Part shown: positions 36,501 to 47,800 of the stretch, piece by piece | How positions within the stretch are numbered: the first letter of the stretch is position 1 | How the letters are laid out: every line of letters starts with the position of its first letter | NCBI RefSeq assembly: GCF_905475395.1 | Contig: NC_058337.1 | Location: 86,484,368 to 86,548,367 of the forward strand | DNA length: 64,000 nt | Source of the DNA: Chrysoperla carnea | Lineage: Eukaryota > Arthropoda > Insecta > Neuroptera > Chrysopidae | Reading direction: 5' to 3' | The notes under the pieces: model-generated | The model's input: the letters and a program-made list of their open reading frames with translations, nothing else | What the model was told of the DNA's origin: nothing | The model's database searches: none | Made by a program: the position numbers and the translations under genes

Positions 36501-39500
36501 AATATCTCACTCCTGCACCAGCAAATTTGTACGGCTGGATACTTACTCTGCATAAGTATTCGAAGCGAATTACATAAATGCCGTACAGAAATAAATCACA
36601 TAGTGCTTCGGAAATTGATTTCGCTTTGAATTTATAAAGAATTTGTACCCAGCAACGCCGTATACATATTTGCTGGTATAGGGGTGAGACATCAAGAGGT
36701 GTGATATTCATATACTCATCTGCAGTACCGCACAAAATTGACGCCATGGTACTTACTTTTCATATAGAAACATCTGATGGGTCATTTCACTAGAAATAAT
36801 TTATCACCAGCTTGTAGTCTATTAGAAGCTGATCAATGTCTAGATTTTGATTGACTTTTTATTAAGATAGATAGCTTCGACAAATTTCCTGTATTACTTA
36901 CTTATGTATTGCTTTTTTATAATTGGAAAATTCTGCACTTGTAGATTCAAATTTACAACCCAATGTTGTATCTAAAAAATAAGCAATACAGATTTAATTT
37001 CACCTTCCAGATATAAGACTTCAGATAGGTACATCAAAAGTAAAGGTTTTATTGAAGTATTATGTTGATTGTTGGAAATCTAGTTTGTTTAGTCATCCAT
37101 TTATTTGAATTTATTTTTATTTTTTTTGTGGGAGAGTGTAATTCTAAAAGTATTGCAACAATAAAAATTATTTTGCAAGCTATTTTCTCTTTTTTAATCT
37201 AATCCGAAAAAGTAGATCCGGAAAAAAGAGACCGAAAATTTTATCGACCCGGAGTATTATTGTAATTACGAGTTGGTTGGGTTGTGCTTGTCGACTATAG
37301 AGGAGTTGGTTGGGTTCTGAAGTTTTTAGCCCTTGCATTCAAAAATGAGACACTATTACAGAATTTTTTTTCGTTCTTTCAGGGACTATTTTCTCCTAAA
37401 TCTACTATTTTCTCCCATTTCAAATTTTAGGGTACTTAGAATTATAGTTGCAAACAAAATTTTAAAATCCAATAGCGTTAAAATCATTTCAACTTTCTAA
37501 AACAGTAACATAATCTGCCAATGAGCAACATGAGTGTTTATAAAATGAGTTATGGAAATAATACTTACCACATAAAGTATGCAATGCATAATCGTTAATA
37601 TATTCCACAACATTTGTGTACAGTTTATCACATTCCTTTGATAAATTTCGAACAGCTAATTTACTATTTTCTTCAAAAATATTGGCGAATTGTTTTAAGA
37701 TTGTGAAATGAAATGCTGGCGTTAACATTTTACGGCGTATACGCCAATAATCGCCTAATGACAAAATTATTTCTTAAATATATATTTTCGTTCGTTTACT
37801 TTTTAAAAGTAAAAACAAAAAAAATATTCTTTTTAATAATTCATTTCTAGATTCAAGAAAGAAGACGATAAGAGATATAGAAACAGAAAAAAGGCAAGAT
37901 GGTTTTATTAAACATGATAATGAATTACATTATTGTATACTACTACTATTCTGTTTCTAAATTTGTTTGCTTTCTCAAAGTTTTTCGCTTTTTTCGAGCT
38001 CATTTCCCTCTGTGCAACGAAGGAGAACACGTAGAGCATGTCATAATTTACTTTAAGGGGATCGAAGAAGAAAAAAAAAACTTCAGCTCAGAGCATAGAA
38101 ACAAAGAACCCGAAAGTCTCCATGATAATGAATCAGACCAAAATAGGGGGCTTAAGAAGTTTAGCGAAGTTTATTAAAGAGAAACAAATATCTATATTGT
38201 TAATTTTTGTCCATTAATTTGATTACTTATTATTATTATTATTATTATTATTGCGATTATTGTTGTTTTGTATATGTATGTTATATTGTACATTTTTTTT
38301 ATATTGCTTTTCTTTAATTGTTATATTTATTGCTTTTAATATAGTTTATTATTTTTACTACTGAATCTGATGAGTCTACAAGTACTTTATTTAATTTATA
38401 TGTAATTGTTTATATATCTTCTTAAGATAAATTGTTAAAATCGATGTACGATTAGAAACAATAACCCTTTAACTAATTAATAACTAATCAATCTCAAGTC
38501 GGCACTGCAAAGAAGTTGACATCAAGTCTGACCTATCAACTCAGAGAAAAAACTTTTTGCAATCAAATTCGCAACAAACTCATCAATATATAAAATTGGT
38601 ATTGTATTTTCTTATATTGATATTTACGATACTAATTATATCTATGTCAGTTTAAATTTTAATATCTATAAAATTTGCTAATTTCAAAATATAAATAAAA
38701 GTTTATTACTAGAAGATTTTGGTTTAATCTAAATCAATGAATAATGAATGAATGAACTGATATGATAATGATAATAATAAAATGTAATTATGTTAATATA
38801 TAAGTTAATATGTTTTGAATTGTGGCTATCAGTTATTTATAATTTACAAAGAATCTTGTTTTGCACAGTTTAATTTGATAAAATTGATGGTCAAAATATT
38901 GTATTACGGAACAAATTGTGCGAAAAAATTATCTAAAAATTAACCTTGATCCAAAATAATGGATTGTATTAATTTTTTTGGCTACAAATTCATTTATAAA
39001 TAAAAATAATTTATTTAAATTATATTTTGATTTTTTTTTTATAAACAACTTCATTTTGTAAAAAAATAATAAATTTATCCTTGTGGCCTATTATCCTTGT
39101 ATCCATGTTATAATCTAATGGCGTATTACTAAACCGATATAATGTTGCCATTATCGTTTAAATGTATCTTGCGGGCAATAAAAATGCAACACTACGTTAT
39201 TTAACAGATATATTTGATGATTGACACCAAATATATCAGATGTATATAAGGTGTTGCATTTTTATTAACCGCTAGTTAACATTTTCAAAAAACAATTTTT
39301 AATATTCATATTTTTTTTCTTCAACCTGATTAATAATTTTTAAACTTAAAAAAAAATTGTAAACCATGCAACTTCTTCTATTTACGCATTTCTTCTTTTT
39401 CTATTTATTAGTGTAGGTAATAATTTAAGAAAATTCATGGCTTGGTTTTCATTCAAGGAGAAGTAATATCTATCATTTGTATTGTTTTGTCAAGCAGATC

Positions 39501-40787
39501 ACCTTAACAGTATGTAAAGATTTTTAATAGAAAATTGTTTCCCCTAATTATTATTTTAAGTATCTATTTATGTTTAAATGGGGGAACTATCTTTATCTAA
39601 TTCACGATATGCAAAATATAGAACATGTGAAATTCATCTTACCTGCACTAGTTAGTAGACCTTCTTGAAGCCAGGGTTTTATTAAAAAGTAAATGAAACC
39701 TTTTTGTAGTTGCGTCGAACTTTTCAATATTTCCTATAAAAAAAATAAACACCAAAAATAATTATGCAATTGTTGCAGTTGGCCAATTCAATAATTATCA
39801 TAACTTGACATCTATTAAATTCTTTTAATGTTGTTCAAGAAGAATTTCAAGCATTTCTGCAGGTGCATATCATTTTTTTAACACTCTGTTTATACTGAGT
39901 TTGGTTTTAAACTGTTTAAAATTGATTTAATTTTTTAGTAGTTTGTACAAAATATTGAATTTTTTCAAAATAAATAATATTTTTGTATTTTTTTATCAGT
40001 TGTAGGTAAAAAAGTACTTTTGTAATTTTTCTCTATAGACGCATAGTTTTCAAAATAAAAATTCTTGGAATGCAATATTCAGAAAAATGTTTTTTGCTAA
40101 GCTAACGCATCTCCTACACTAAGAATTTTTTTTATTTTTATAAATGTACATTTATCAAAGTACTTAGATCAAAAATAATATTTAAACTGCAAAAACTAAA
40201 AAAAAATATCGACAAAAACATTAAATTAAAAATTCTTACTTACCTCAATATCATCGGGCTTAGCAAAATTTATCCCAACAATATGCAACATACGAAGTTT
40301 ATATCGTCCATTATATAATTTCGTACAGTTTCTAAGACTTTTCCACATTTCAGCTATTTCAACGATGAAGAAAAAGCACAATTAATATAAATATACATAA
40401 TAATATAATAAAATATTTTAAAAATCTCACGTAATTTTTTTTAAATTTATTCACATTGCTATTATTATTAAATAAAAATTTATATAAATAAGTAAATTTT
40501 ATTCGACTCTTTGTGGAATTGAGATGTGTTTTCATTTTAAATGATAAAGAAATATATTATACAAAAAAATATATGAAAAATATAGTTTTTAAAGTTTTTT
40601 TTAAATATTCACCTCTTGAGCCCCAAAGAACAAAAAAATTTCCAAATAATGGATATTCATATGGTCCTGGTATTTGTTTCAATTGGTTAATAGCTTCCGT
40701 TGACCATTTTGAACTAAATACCAACCACCAAACCAATTGAAAAATTAACAGTAACAGAAATATAATTGAAAAAACTATAACAATCAT
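33555..40787 (-). CDS. CYP-C: CYP4-family cytochrome P450 (508 aa, 9 exons)
   Basis: Membrane-bound P450, likely a fatty-acid or xenobiotic hydroxylase; substrate not predictable. Exons in transcript order: 40787-40613, 40353-40244, 39733-39643, 37754-37569, 36971-36902, 35851-35548, 34523-34286, 34042-33860, 33724-33555 (TAA). Junctions are GT-AG and the frame is open throughout. Landmarks: N-terminal anchor ([16 protein letters not shown]), IPGPYEYP hinge, W129-R-I-R-R133, CYP4 I-helix signature [14 protein letters not shown] with Glu312 (the residue that esterifies haem in many CYP4s), K-helix E370-T-L-R373, FIPERF, and haem loop [10 protein letters not shown] with Cys451. Length is typical. 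CYP-D is a recent tandem copy. Relative to CYP-A and CYP-B, the I-to-K helix region is one exon, not two. Introns contain a LINE fragment and foldback repeats, but splice sites are intact. Confidence 0.95.
35035..35547 (-). repeat. Conserved intron block shared with CYP-D (with internal 66-bp tandem duplication)
   Basis: About 500 bp of the intron following exon 6 is nearly identical to 45838-46357 in CYP-D, while most other introns of the pair scarcely align. Inside it a 66-bp unit is repeated: ATCGCCATAGAGATTACATT at 35367 and ATCGCCATTGAGATTACATT at 35433. Confidence 0.85.
36474..36790. repeat. Foldback/MITE-like element in CYP-C intron 5
   Basis: GATGAAATGACCCACCAG at the left end and, on the opposite strand, AGTGAAATGACCCATCAG at the right end form terminal inverted repeats. 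The inversion continues inward (CACCAGCAAATTTGTACGGC against TACCAGCAAATATGTATACGG). The corresponding CYP-D intron is about 500 bp shorter and lacks it, so it was probably inserted after the duplication. A 112-codon minus-strand frame across it is a by-product. Confidence 0.65.
37840..38255 (+). mobile_element. 5'-truncated LINE remnant (C-terminal reverse-transcriptase ORF end and ATT tail) in CYP-C intron 3
   Basis: The plus-strand frame ending at 38177 includes [17 protein letters not shown], then GIEEEKKNF, then LKKFSEVY. This matches the C-terminal CPxC...EHVxxxCPxxxEER region of R1/I/jockey-type LINE ORF2, with two of the usual cysteines replaced by Phe. About 50 bp later comes (ATT)n at 38227-38252, the typical 3' tail. 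It is antisense to CYP-C. The copy is truncated and decayed. Confidence 0.6.
39177..39266. repeat. 90-bp MITE-like inverted repeat in CYP-C intron 3
   Basis: AATAAAAATGCAACAC at 39177 and its exact complement GTGTTGCATTTTTATT ending at 39266, with a second matched pair (AGATATATTTG and CAAATATATC) inside. It can fold into one hairpin. Probably a small DNA-transposon derivative. Confidence 0.7.
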
Positions 40788-42296
40788 TATTTGTACTTCC
40801 AGAATTAAAATGATTAACTAATTGAATTTTTTTACAATTGAACAATTACTGTTTATTAAAATTAAAGAATAATAAAATATCAATTAAGCACAATAAATAT
40901 ATATTAAGATGCTCTTTATAAGATTAAAATCTATGACAGCGAGTTATCTAAATGTTCAAATTTTACAACAAAAAAACTAATAATACATGTGCTATTTAAT
41001 CATCAACATGGATAAACATAATTTGATACAAAATCAAATAAAGTCTCTTCGTCTACGTAGTAATAATTTTTCCTTTGTCTTGGTTCTAAGAATTAGGTAA
41101 CTAAAATTTAGAGCAAGTTAAAGTTCACAACATGAAAAAAACTCTGCGAATGCTTACATTCCAATTTCAATTCCTATTTTGCACCTTCTCGCAATAGGGA
41201 ACATTCATGTATTTTTTTTATATTTTTAATTCATTGTTTACACCGTTATAACAAAGTAAAAAATATAAATACTGTTTAAAAATGCTGTAATTATTTGTTA
41301 AAAATTATTTAAAATATATTATAATTTTGAGATATTTAAACGCAGTGTTTTGGAGCTCTCTGTTGATGACGCATAAGTACGTGATCTGTTAATTGGTGAC
41401 AGTTCAATGTATAATTTACACTTTAAAAAATGAATTTACAACACAAAATTTACACTAATTATTATTAAGCTTTCTAATAAAAAGCCGAAGAATAATATAA
41501 CTCAATGTAATACCATATAAAATGTAAGTAATTAATACCATACAGTATGTCGACAAATTTGACAAGCCAGCCCTCAACTTTTTAAATGCCCTCACTGAAT
41601 TTGTACTTTAATTAATTAATATTAAGTAATTAAAAAGATATTAATTACTGAAATAATGGTTTAGTTGAAATGTCCAGCCAATAAATTTACGGAAGAAAAA
41701 TACTTGAACCAAATTTAAATTTCATGAATATTCCCTATTAAAAGTATGTAAAATTTATCTTTACATACTTTTAAACAAAAAACACGTTTATTTTGCAAAT
41801 ATGCTCACAAAAAAATTGTAAATAGCTATTTTGTCACCAATATTATGTTAAAGTTATAATAAATATTCGGTTATCATTGTTTAGTCGCTAAATACTTTTA
41901 TATAAGCACTTGAAAAAATTAAATAGAAATACCTATCATATCAGCACGTTAATACAAATTATCTATGTTAAAATTTTTGGTCTGGTTGACTCTAAAATAA
42001 ATTTGCTCATTTCTAATTATAATCACAGCTGATTGGAGGATTATGCTCTTAATAATCAAAATCATTTAAAGGAAACGATAATTGAGAATTTTTTAAAAAT
42101 TCATCTTTTTTATGTATTTTATCAGAAACATCCGAAAGATGCGACTGTTTCTATGTTAACATAAAGGTGATCAAATTGAAATTATATAAATTTTTAAATT
42201 TCAATAAATAAAAAAAACTAAAAACTAAACGGTATAAGATATTAAAAATGATATATTTTTAATTTTCGATATTAAATTATGGCATTTGTTTTTTTG

Positions 42297-42470
42297 GAAC
42301 GAAGTTCCTTAATGCGGCTTGCCATGGTGAGCAAACTGGCAAATACCGTCACGTAACAAAATGAGATATGCTTTGTATGTATATGTGTGTGTGCCATATC
42401 GATGGCAGCCATGGCAGCACGATATCTTATCCTACTTTGTATTATTTTTATTTTTTGTTTCTCTGTCTCT
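42297..42470 (-). repeat. Repeat segment shared with 30540-30676
   Basis: GGAACGAAGTTCCTTAATGC, GGCTTGCCATGGTGAGCAAA and a following ATGAGATATGCTTT match the complement of 30540-30676 with few changes. A GTGTGTGTG run and a duplicated GCAGCCATGGCAGC word interrupt it. Confidence 0.7.
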
Positions 42471-42630
42471 TTCTATTATAAAATCTCAATACTAAAATGA
42501 TATTTTCCTCTGAATTAGATATTAAGATTATGGGAATAAACAACAATTCTAATTTCTATTTCTGTAAATGTTATTAATTATATTATTATATTATAATACG
42601 ATAATATTGTAATAATTAAATTATATTATA

Positions 42631-42780
42631 CAGTAGAACTTCGATAAGTTAAAGTCCAAGGGAAACACAAAATATTTTAAGTTATAGAGGTTTTGGGCTC
42701 TGATGGGAAGGGAACATAGTATTTTTTGAAGTAACAGAGGTTTTTATGTTACCGAGGTTTAAGTTATCGAGGTTGTACTG
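42631..42780. mobile_element. 150-bp pogo/mariner-like MITE with TA target duplication
   Basis: The left end CAGTAGAACTTCGATAAGTT and the complement of the right end CAGTACAACCTCGATAACTT form terminal inverted repeats that stay similar for about 24 bp. TA flanks both ends (42629-42630 and 42781-42782). TA duplication plus CAGT ends is the pattern of Tc1/mariner/pogo non-autonomous elements. No transposase. Confidence 0.85.
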
Positions 42781-43326
42781 TATTACAGACAAAAAATAAT
42801 TTAAAAGTTTTCTCGAATACCTATTTATTAATTTTTATACCATTTAAAATTTATTTAGTATCTCCTTTATAATTTTTAATAAATAAATATTTTTCCTAAA
42901 ATATTAAATCAAATTTAGGATGAGGGAATCGCTTCGGCCGAGGCGAGGGTTATGGGACAATATACCTCGCCTCGCTTCGATTAGTTACGAGACTTAAAAT
43001 TTTGAACTTCACCTCATAACCTTGTGGTGCGTCATAACCGGAAACGAGACAAGGCGAGGCTGCTTTGTAGCTTCGGTGAAAAACTAGCCACATTCGAAAA
43101 TTATCCATTTAATTTGACGTGAATTTCACCGATCTCTCGATCATTGATATCTTCCTTACATGCAATTGTATGTACAGTTGAGTATTGATAATCTTGATTC
43201 AAAATTGAGTTCGATTTTGTCTCGGATAATATTTTATCATAATAATTAATCACAGTGTATTAAAACATGTGACATAAGGGTTGTTACTTGTAAGGTAGTA
43301 AAACACAGTTTCTCTTAAACAGTCAC

Positions 43327-43332
43327 TTTATT
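43327..43332 (-). promoter_or_regulatory. Probable poly(A) signal of CYP-D
   Basis: TTTATT on the plus strand, i.e. AATAAA on the minus strand, 29 nt beyond the CYP-D stop codon. Confidence 0.5.
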
Positions 43333-43360
43333 ATTTATATATTACAGTCAAATATACAGT

Positions 43361-44797
43361 CTATGCATTTCTAATACGCTTACGGAGTTTTACTCGTACC
43401 GGTTTTTCGGTTCGTATTACTAAATCACAAAGTAATGTTATAGATTCAGGTGTATCAATTGGCTCCAGTATGTAGTTAAACAAAATATTTGATATTATTG
43501 ATTTCATTTGCAATATGGCAAATTTTTGACCTGCAAATAAATTATTTATTAATTTTTTTAAACGTACTTAATTAAATCACACTTGCGATAACGCATTTAA
43601 TATAAGTAAATTTATTTAGGGAAATAACCGAAAAATTCTAGCATGCCAATCACTAATTGAAGCGACAAAACATTACAGCCAGTGCTTACGATTAATACGC
43701 AGGGATTATAACTTATTGACAAGGTTTAATTTAGAAAAAGCCGCGAAATCTTTGGCGCTAAGATATATTGAGGGAATATTTTAACATAATGCAAACAAAC
43801 AAAAGTTATAATTACCAATACAATTTCTGGGTCCAGCACTAAATGGAACATAGGAAAATGGATTTCGTTTTGCACAATTTTCCTCAGTAAATCGTTCTGG
43901 AATAAATTTTTCTGGTTCAGGCCAATATTCGGCGTCATGATGTAAGTCGTATATATGAACATTACATAATAAACCTTTTGGTAAAACTACTCCATCTTCT
44001 ATAAAAACATTTAAAATTATTTAAATTAATTAAAGTTATTTATGATACTAGTGGAATAACAGCAGTATTAACGTACGCCTGCGATATTTGCACAACGAGT
44101 GCGTAGCACGAGTTGAACCATCGCAGAATTACGTTAATAATGCGTCATCACACGTATATCGTACAAAACTTTATCTACACCTCTAAAATATAAAAATAAG
44201 CTATTATTATTAAAACTTTGTCATGGCTTATTGAGAAAAATAGAAAATTAAAAAAGTTTCTAGAGTAACTTGTTATTTGTTTACATTTTTAGAGTAACTT
44301 GGAGTGTGATAATGAATTCATTACTTTTCATTCTTATTATTTTTCCCACGCATACTGAGTGAGAAAAGTACTTCTTATCTCACGGACGTAGATAAATCAA
44401 TATAAATGTTTAATTAATATGATATTAAAAATACTCTTCCTATCATGAATTTCTACTGCGGATTTCAAGCCGCAAGTAAATATGCATTAGTATGTTTGTT
44501 ATCAGTATATGTACCCACACCACGTCTAAGTGTTATGTACAGTAACCTGTCTGTTGTCAGAAATATAGTATGTATGTGTACGTATATACAATGTGTCGCA
44601 TTTCAGACAAAGGCACCCTAATATTTTCGTTATTAATAGAAAAATCGATTTCAAATTTTGCACAGTCAAACAGTGTAATGGGTCACATTTTTTAAGATAC
44701 CTAAACGAAATCAGAATCTACCACAAATTGACAAATAGGGCCGATTCCTAATATTTTGCCTATCGTCAGAGATGGTTAAAGATATCTATAAAAAAAA

Positions 44798-44829
<32 letters not shown>

Positions 44830-47800
44830 AACTATTTAAAAAAGTTGCTGAGAATATTTTTGAAAATTATTACAAGCTTATTGAAATATTTTAATAAATA
44901 CCACTATTAAATTATCAATTCGTCCAGTTTTTATATTCCATAGCACACTAGTTATAAAAGTTTATTTTGCAATTTTATAACTAATATGCTATTGAATTTT
45001 AAAACTGGAAAAATTGTAATTTTGTTATGAAAATCGGTATAAAAAAATATTCTAAGCAACTTTTTCTAATAGTAAGCAACTTTTTCGATACCTCTAACCA
45101 CCTCTGACTATTGGCAAATTGTTATAGGAATCGGTCTTATTTGTCAATATATAGTATGCTGAATTTAAAGTTCTGATTTCGGTTAAGTATCTTAGAAAAA
45201 GTGATCCATTACCCTATATGACTGTGCAAAATTTCAAATCGATATTTCTATTAATAACAAAAATATGAGGATGTCATCATCTTAAATGCGGCACACTCTA
45301 TAAGCAATATGAGCATGTTTTTATAAACTTGACTACAATGGTTGACTATGTTAAGTAGATAATTAAATAACTTGATATTTGAGTACCTAAAACAAATAAA
45401 TATACTTACTTAATTCTAACGGTTCAGTTAAAGTACGAGCAATAAATGGCACAGAAGGATACAGTCTCAATGTTTCTTTTATACACATTTCTAAATACTT
45501 TAATGATTGTAGGTCAGTATATGATATTTTAGATATGTCTTCTCCAACCACACTGTACAATTCTTCCAGAATTTTATCCTGGACTTCTGTATGATTTGCT
45601 AAAAGCATTAACATATTCACTATTGCAACTGATGTAGTATCATGACCCTGAAAAATCATTCAAAATTATTTTTTGTGTAATAATTATTGATGATGACTTC
45701 ATAGTTCATTGCAATCAAAATGCTGTTTTCTGTTAAATTTCTATTAAATTTTTGAAATAAAATTTTCGTCATATATTCTTACTTTCGTTAGAATTAGTCA
45801 CCATCATAAAAAATTACTAATATAATAATTTTTAAAATTTTGATACGCTTCTAAACTTCTTGTGAAATTTAGGAATAATTTCTCACCGATTCAACCCTCC
45901 GTGCAAAGTGGCAAGGAGATGATAAAAATTTTGTAGTAATGATTTCAAAACTAGAAAGTACAAGTTTTTAAATGAGCTATTGCGGCTCCTCCAAATTCAA
46001 TGATTTTTCGAAGATATACAGCTGTTTGAAATTTTATTTTAAAAAAATTGGTTGCATTTTTTTTGAAATAGACTAATAGGGGATCGGACTAAAGTTTTTT
46101 TATCACTTCAGATGGCGAATTCTCGAAAACTAAGAGGAAGATACCCACTAGTGATGTCATATGTGGGTATCGCCATAGAGATTACATTTCAAACTTTGTT
46201 TGGTTAAAAGGAAATGAGCAACCTTGGAATGGAAATCGCCAAATCGCCATTGAGATTATATTTAAAACTTTGTTTTGTTAAATGGAAATGGGCAACCTTG
46301 GATTGCAATCTACAACCTAAATTAAATTTTAATTTTAATGTTAAGGAAACATTTTACCTCAAAAACAAACGTATCCACTTCTTCTTGAATACCCTTATAA
46401 TCAATGTCACCATTAGTTTTCATGTGTAATATTAACAAATCTAACATTGAATACAATCTTCGTCCACTTGTTGTTTCGATTGTTGTATTATCTACTATAT
46501 TAGGATCCCAAGTTTCTAGCCGTGACGTAATAATTTTCGAAGTAAAAGACCGTAACGTTTTTATGGTTTGTATTGTTTTATATTTTAGATGTGATAAATT
46601 AAATAGAAAATCTGGAAAAACCCATGGACGGCTTAAACGATATACAGCAATTTCACCAAATCTAAACAAAATTATTTAAAATTAAGTTTTTTGAAATTTT
46701 TTTTCAATTTTACTCCAAAAACTCTTTGATATGTACAAAATAGGAAAAACAATAAATAAGTTGGTCTACTGGAAAACAATACCATCCTAAAAATTTTTTT
46801 GAACCTACTTTGGGCATTCCAATTAAGAATTATATAAGTTTTTGAGTTATAAGCCCTTTTTGAGTAAACCTTATCTTTTGGTAGCTGAAATTTGGGGAGG
46901 TAGGGACATCTGCCCCTTCTAGAGATTCCCAAAAATACAAATTCAAACTTTCATTCCCATTGATCAAATCGTATTTTAGGTAAATTAATGATAAAATAGG
47001 TCTAATTTTAAAACACTACCATTTTCGCGTATTTATTTTCTCTCCGATATTTTGACTTGAATGACTTTTCAAAATATAAATTTATGATGCGCTTGTAGCA
47101 GGCTTTAAGATACCAAGGCTTGATTTATTTTATATCTAAGTTTTTACTAATTTTATATTGAAATAAATAGTTTTAGGAAATTATCTGTAAAGCTTACCTA
47201 TGTAGTGCCTTTTTATAATTTGAAAATTCTGCACTGGTAGATTCAAATTTACAGCCCAATGTTGTATCTAGAAAGAAAAGCAATACAATTTAATACTACA
47301 TATATCGTTAGTTTATTTAGAAGAGAATATAGGTCACATGACTGTTTTAAATAAAAAGAAGTCAGCGATAGGCCTTTTTTGTGTAAACTGATTCGAACTT
47401 GACCGTTTACATCTCAGTCGAAAGCATAAACTTTCATCTTTTTGAAAATAAAGAACCCCGCAATATTAGATAGGAAAATGGCAATATTAGATAGGAGCCA
47501 CGAGCGATCAAAGACGAATATATTAAAGTTTTAATATATGGCTTAGAAAATAGATTTCTGAGAAACTTTTACAAACTGTCCCCAAAATATTCTTCAGATC
47601 GTTCTGCTCAAAAACTTTCTTGGACACAAAACTTTTTAACGAATAGATTTCGAGGTGATCAAAGCTACACATATATTATAATTATAGTACCTATATGACT
47701 AGGAAAATGGCCTTCTGTGAGACTTTTTCAAACTGCCCTCAATATAACGATAATGTTTGTGTAGCTACTTGCCCGTTGCTCGAAAACTACTCTCGTTAAA

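Larger units (their letters stand above)
40788..43326. other. Promoter region of CYP-C and spacer between the CYP-C/CYP-D copies
   Basis: The first about 200 bp (40788-40980) resemble the region upstream of CYP-D (54146-54350): both have CACAATAAATATATATTA and then AAGATTAAAATCT and GAGTTATCT in the same order, so the proximal promoter was duplicated with the gene. The remainder carries a repeat segment at 42297-42470, the MITE at 42631-42780 and a GC-richer patch at about 42918-43080. No gene is seen. Confidence 0.55.

Noticed and set aside
36409-36747. 112-codon minus-strand frame in CYP-C intron 5
   Set aside because: Falls inside an inverted-repeat element absent from CYP-D; no protein features.
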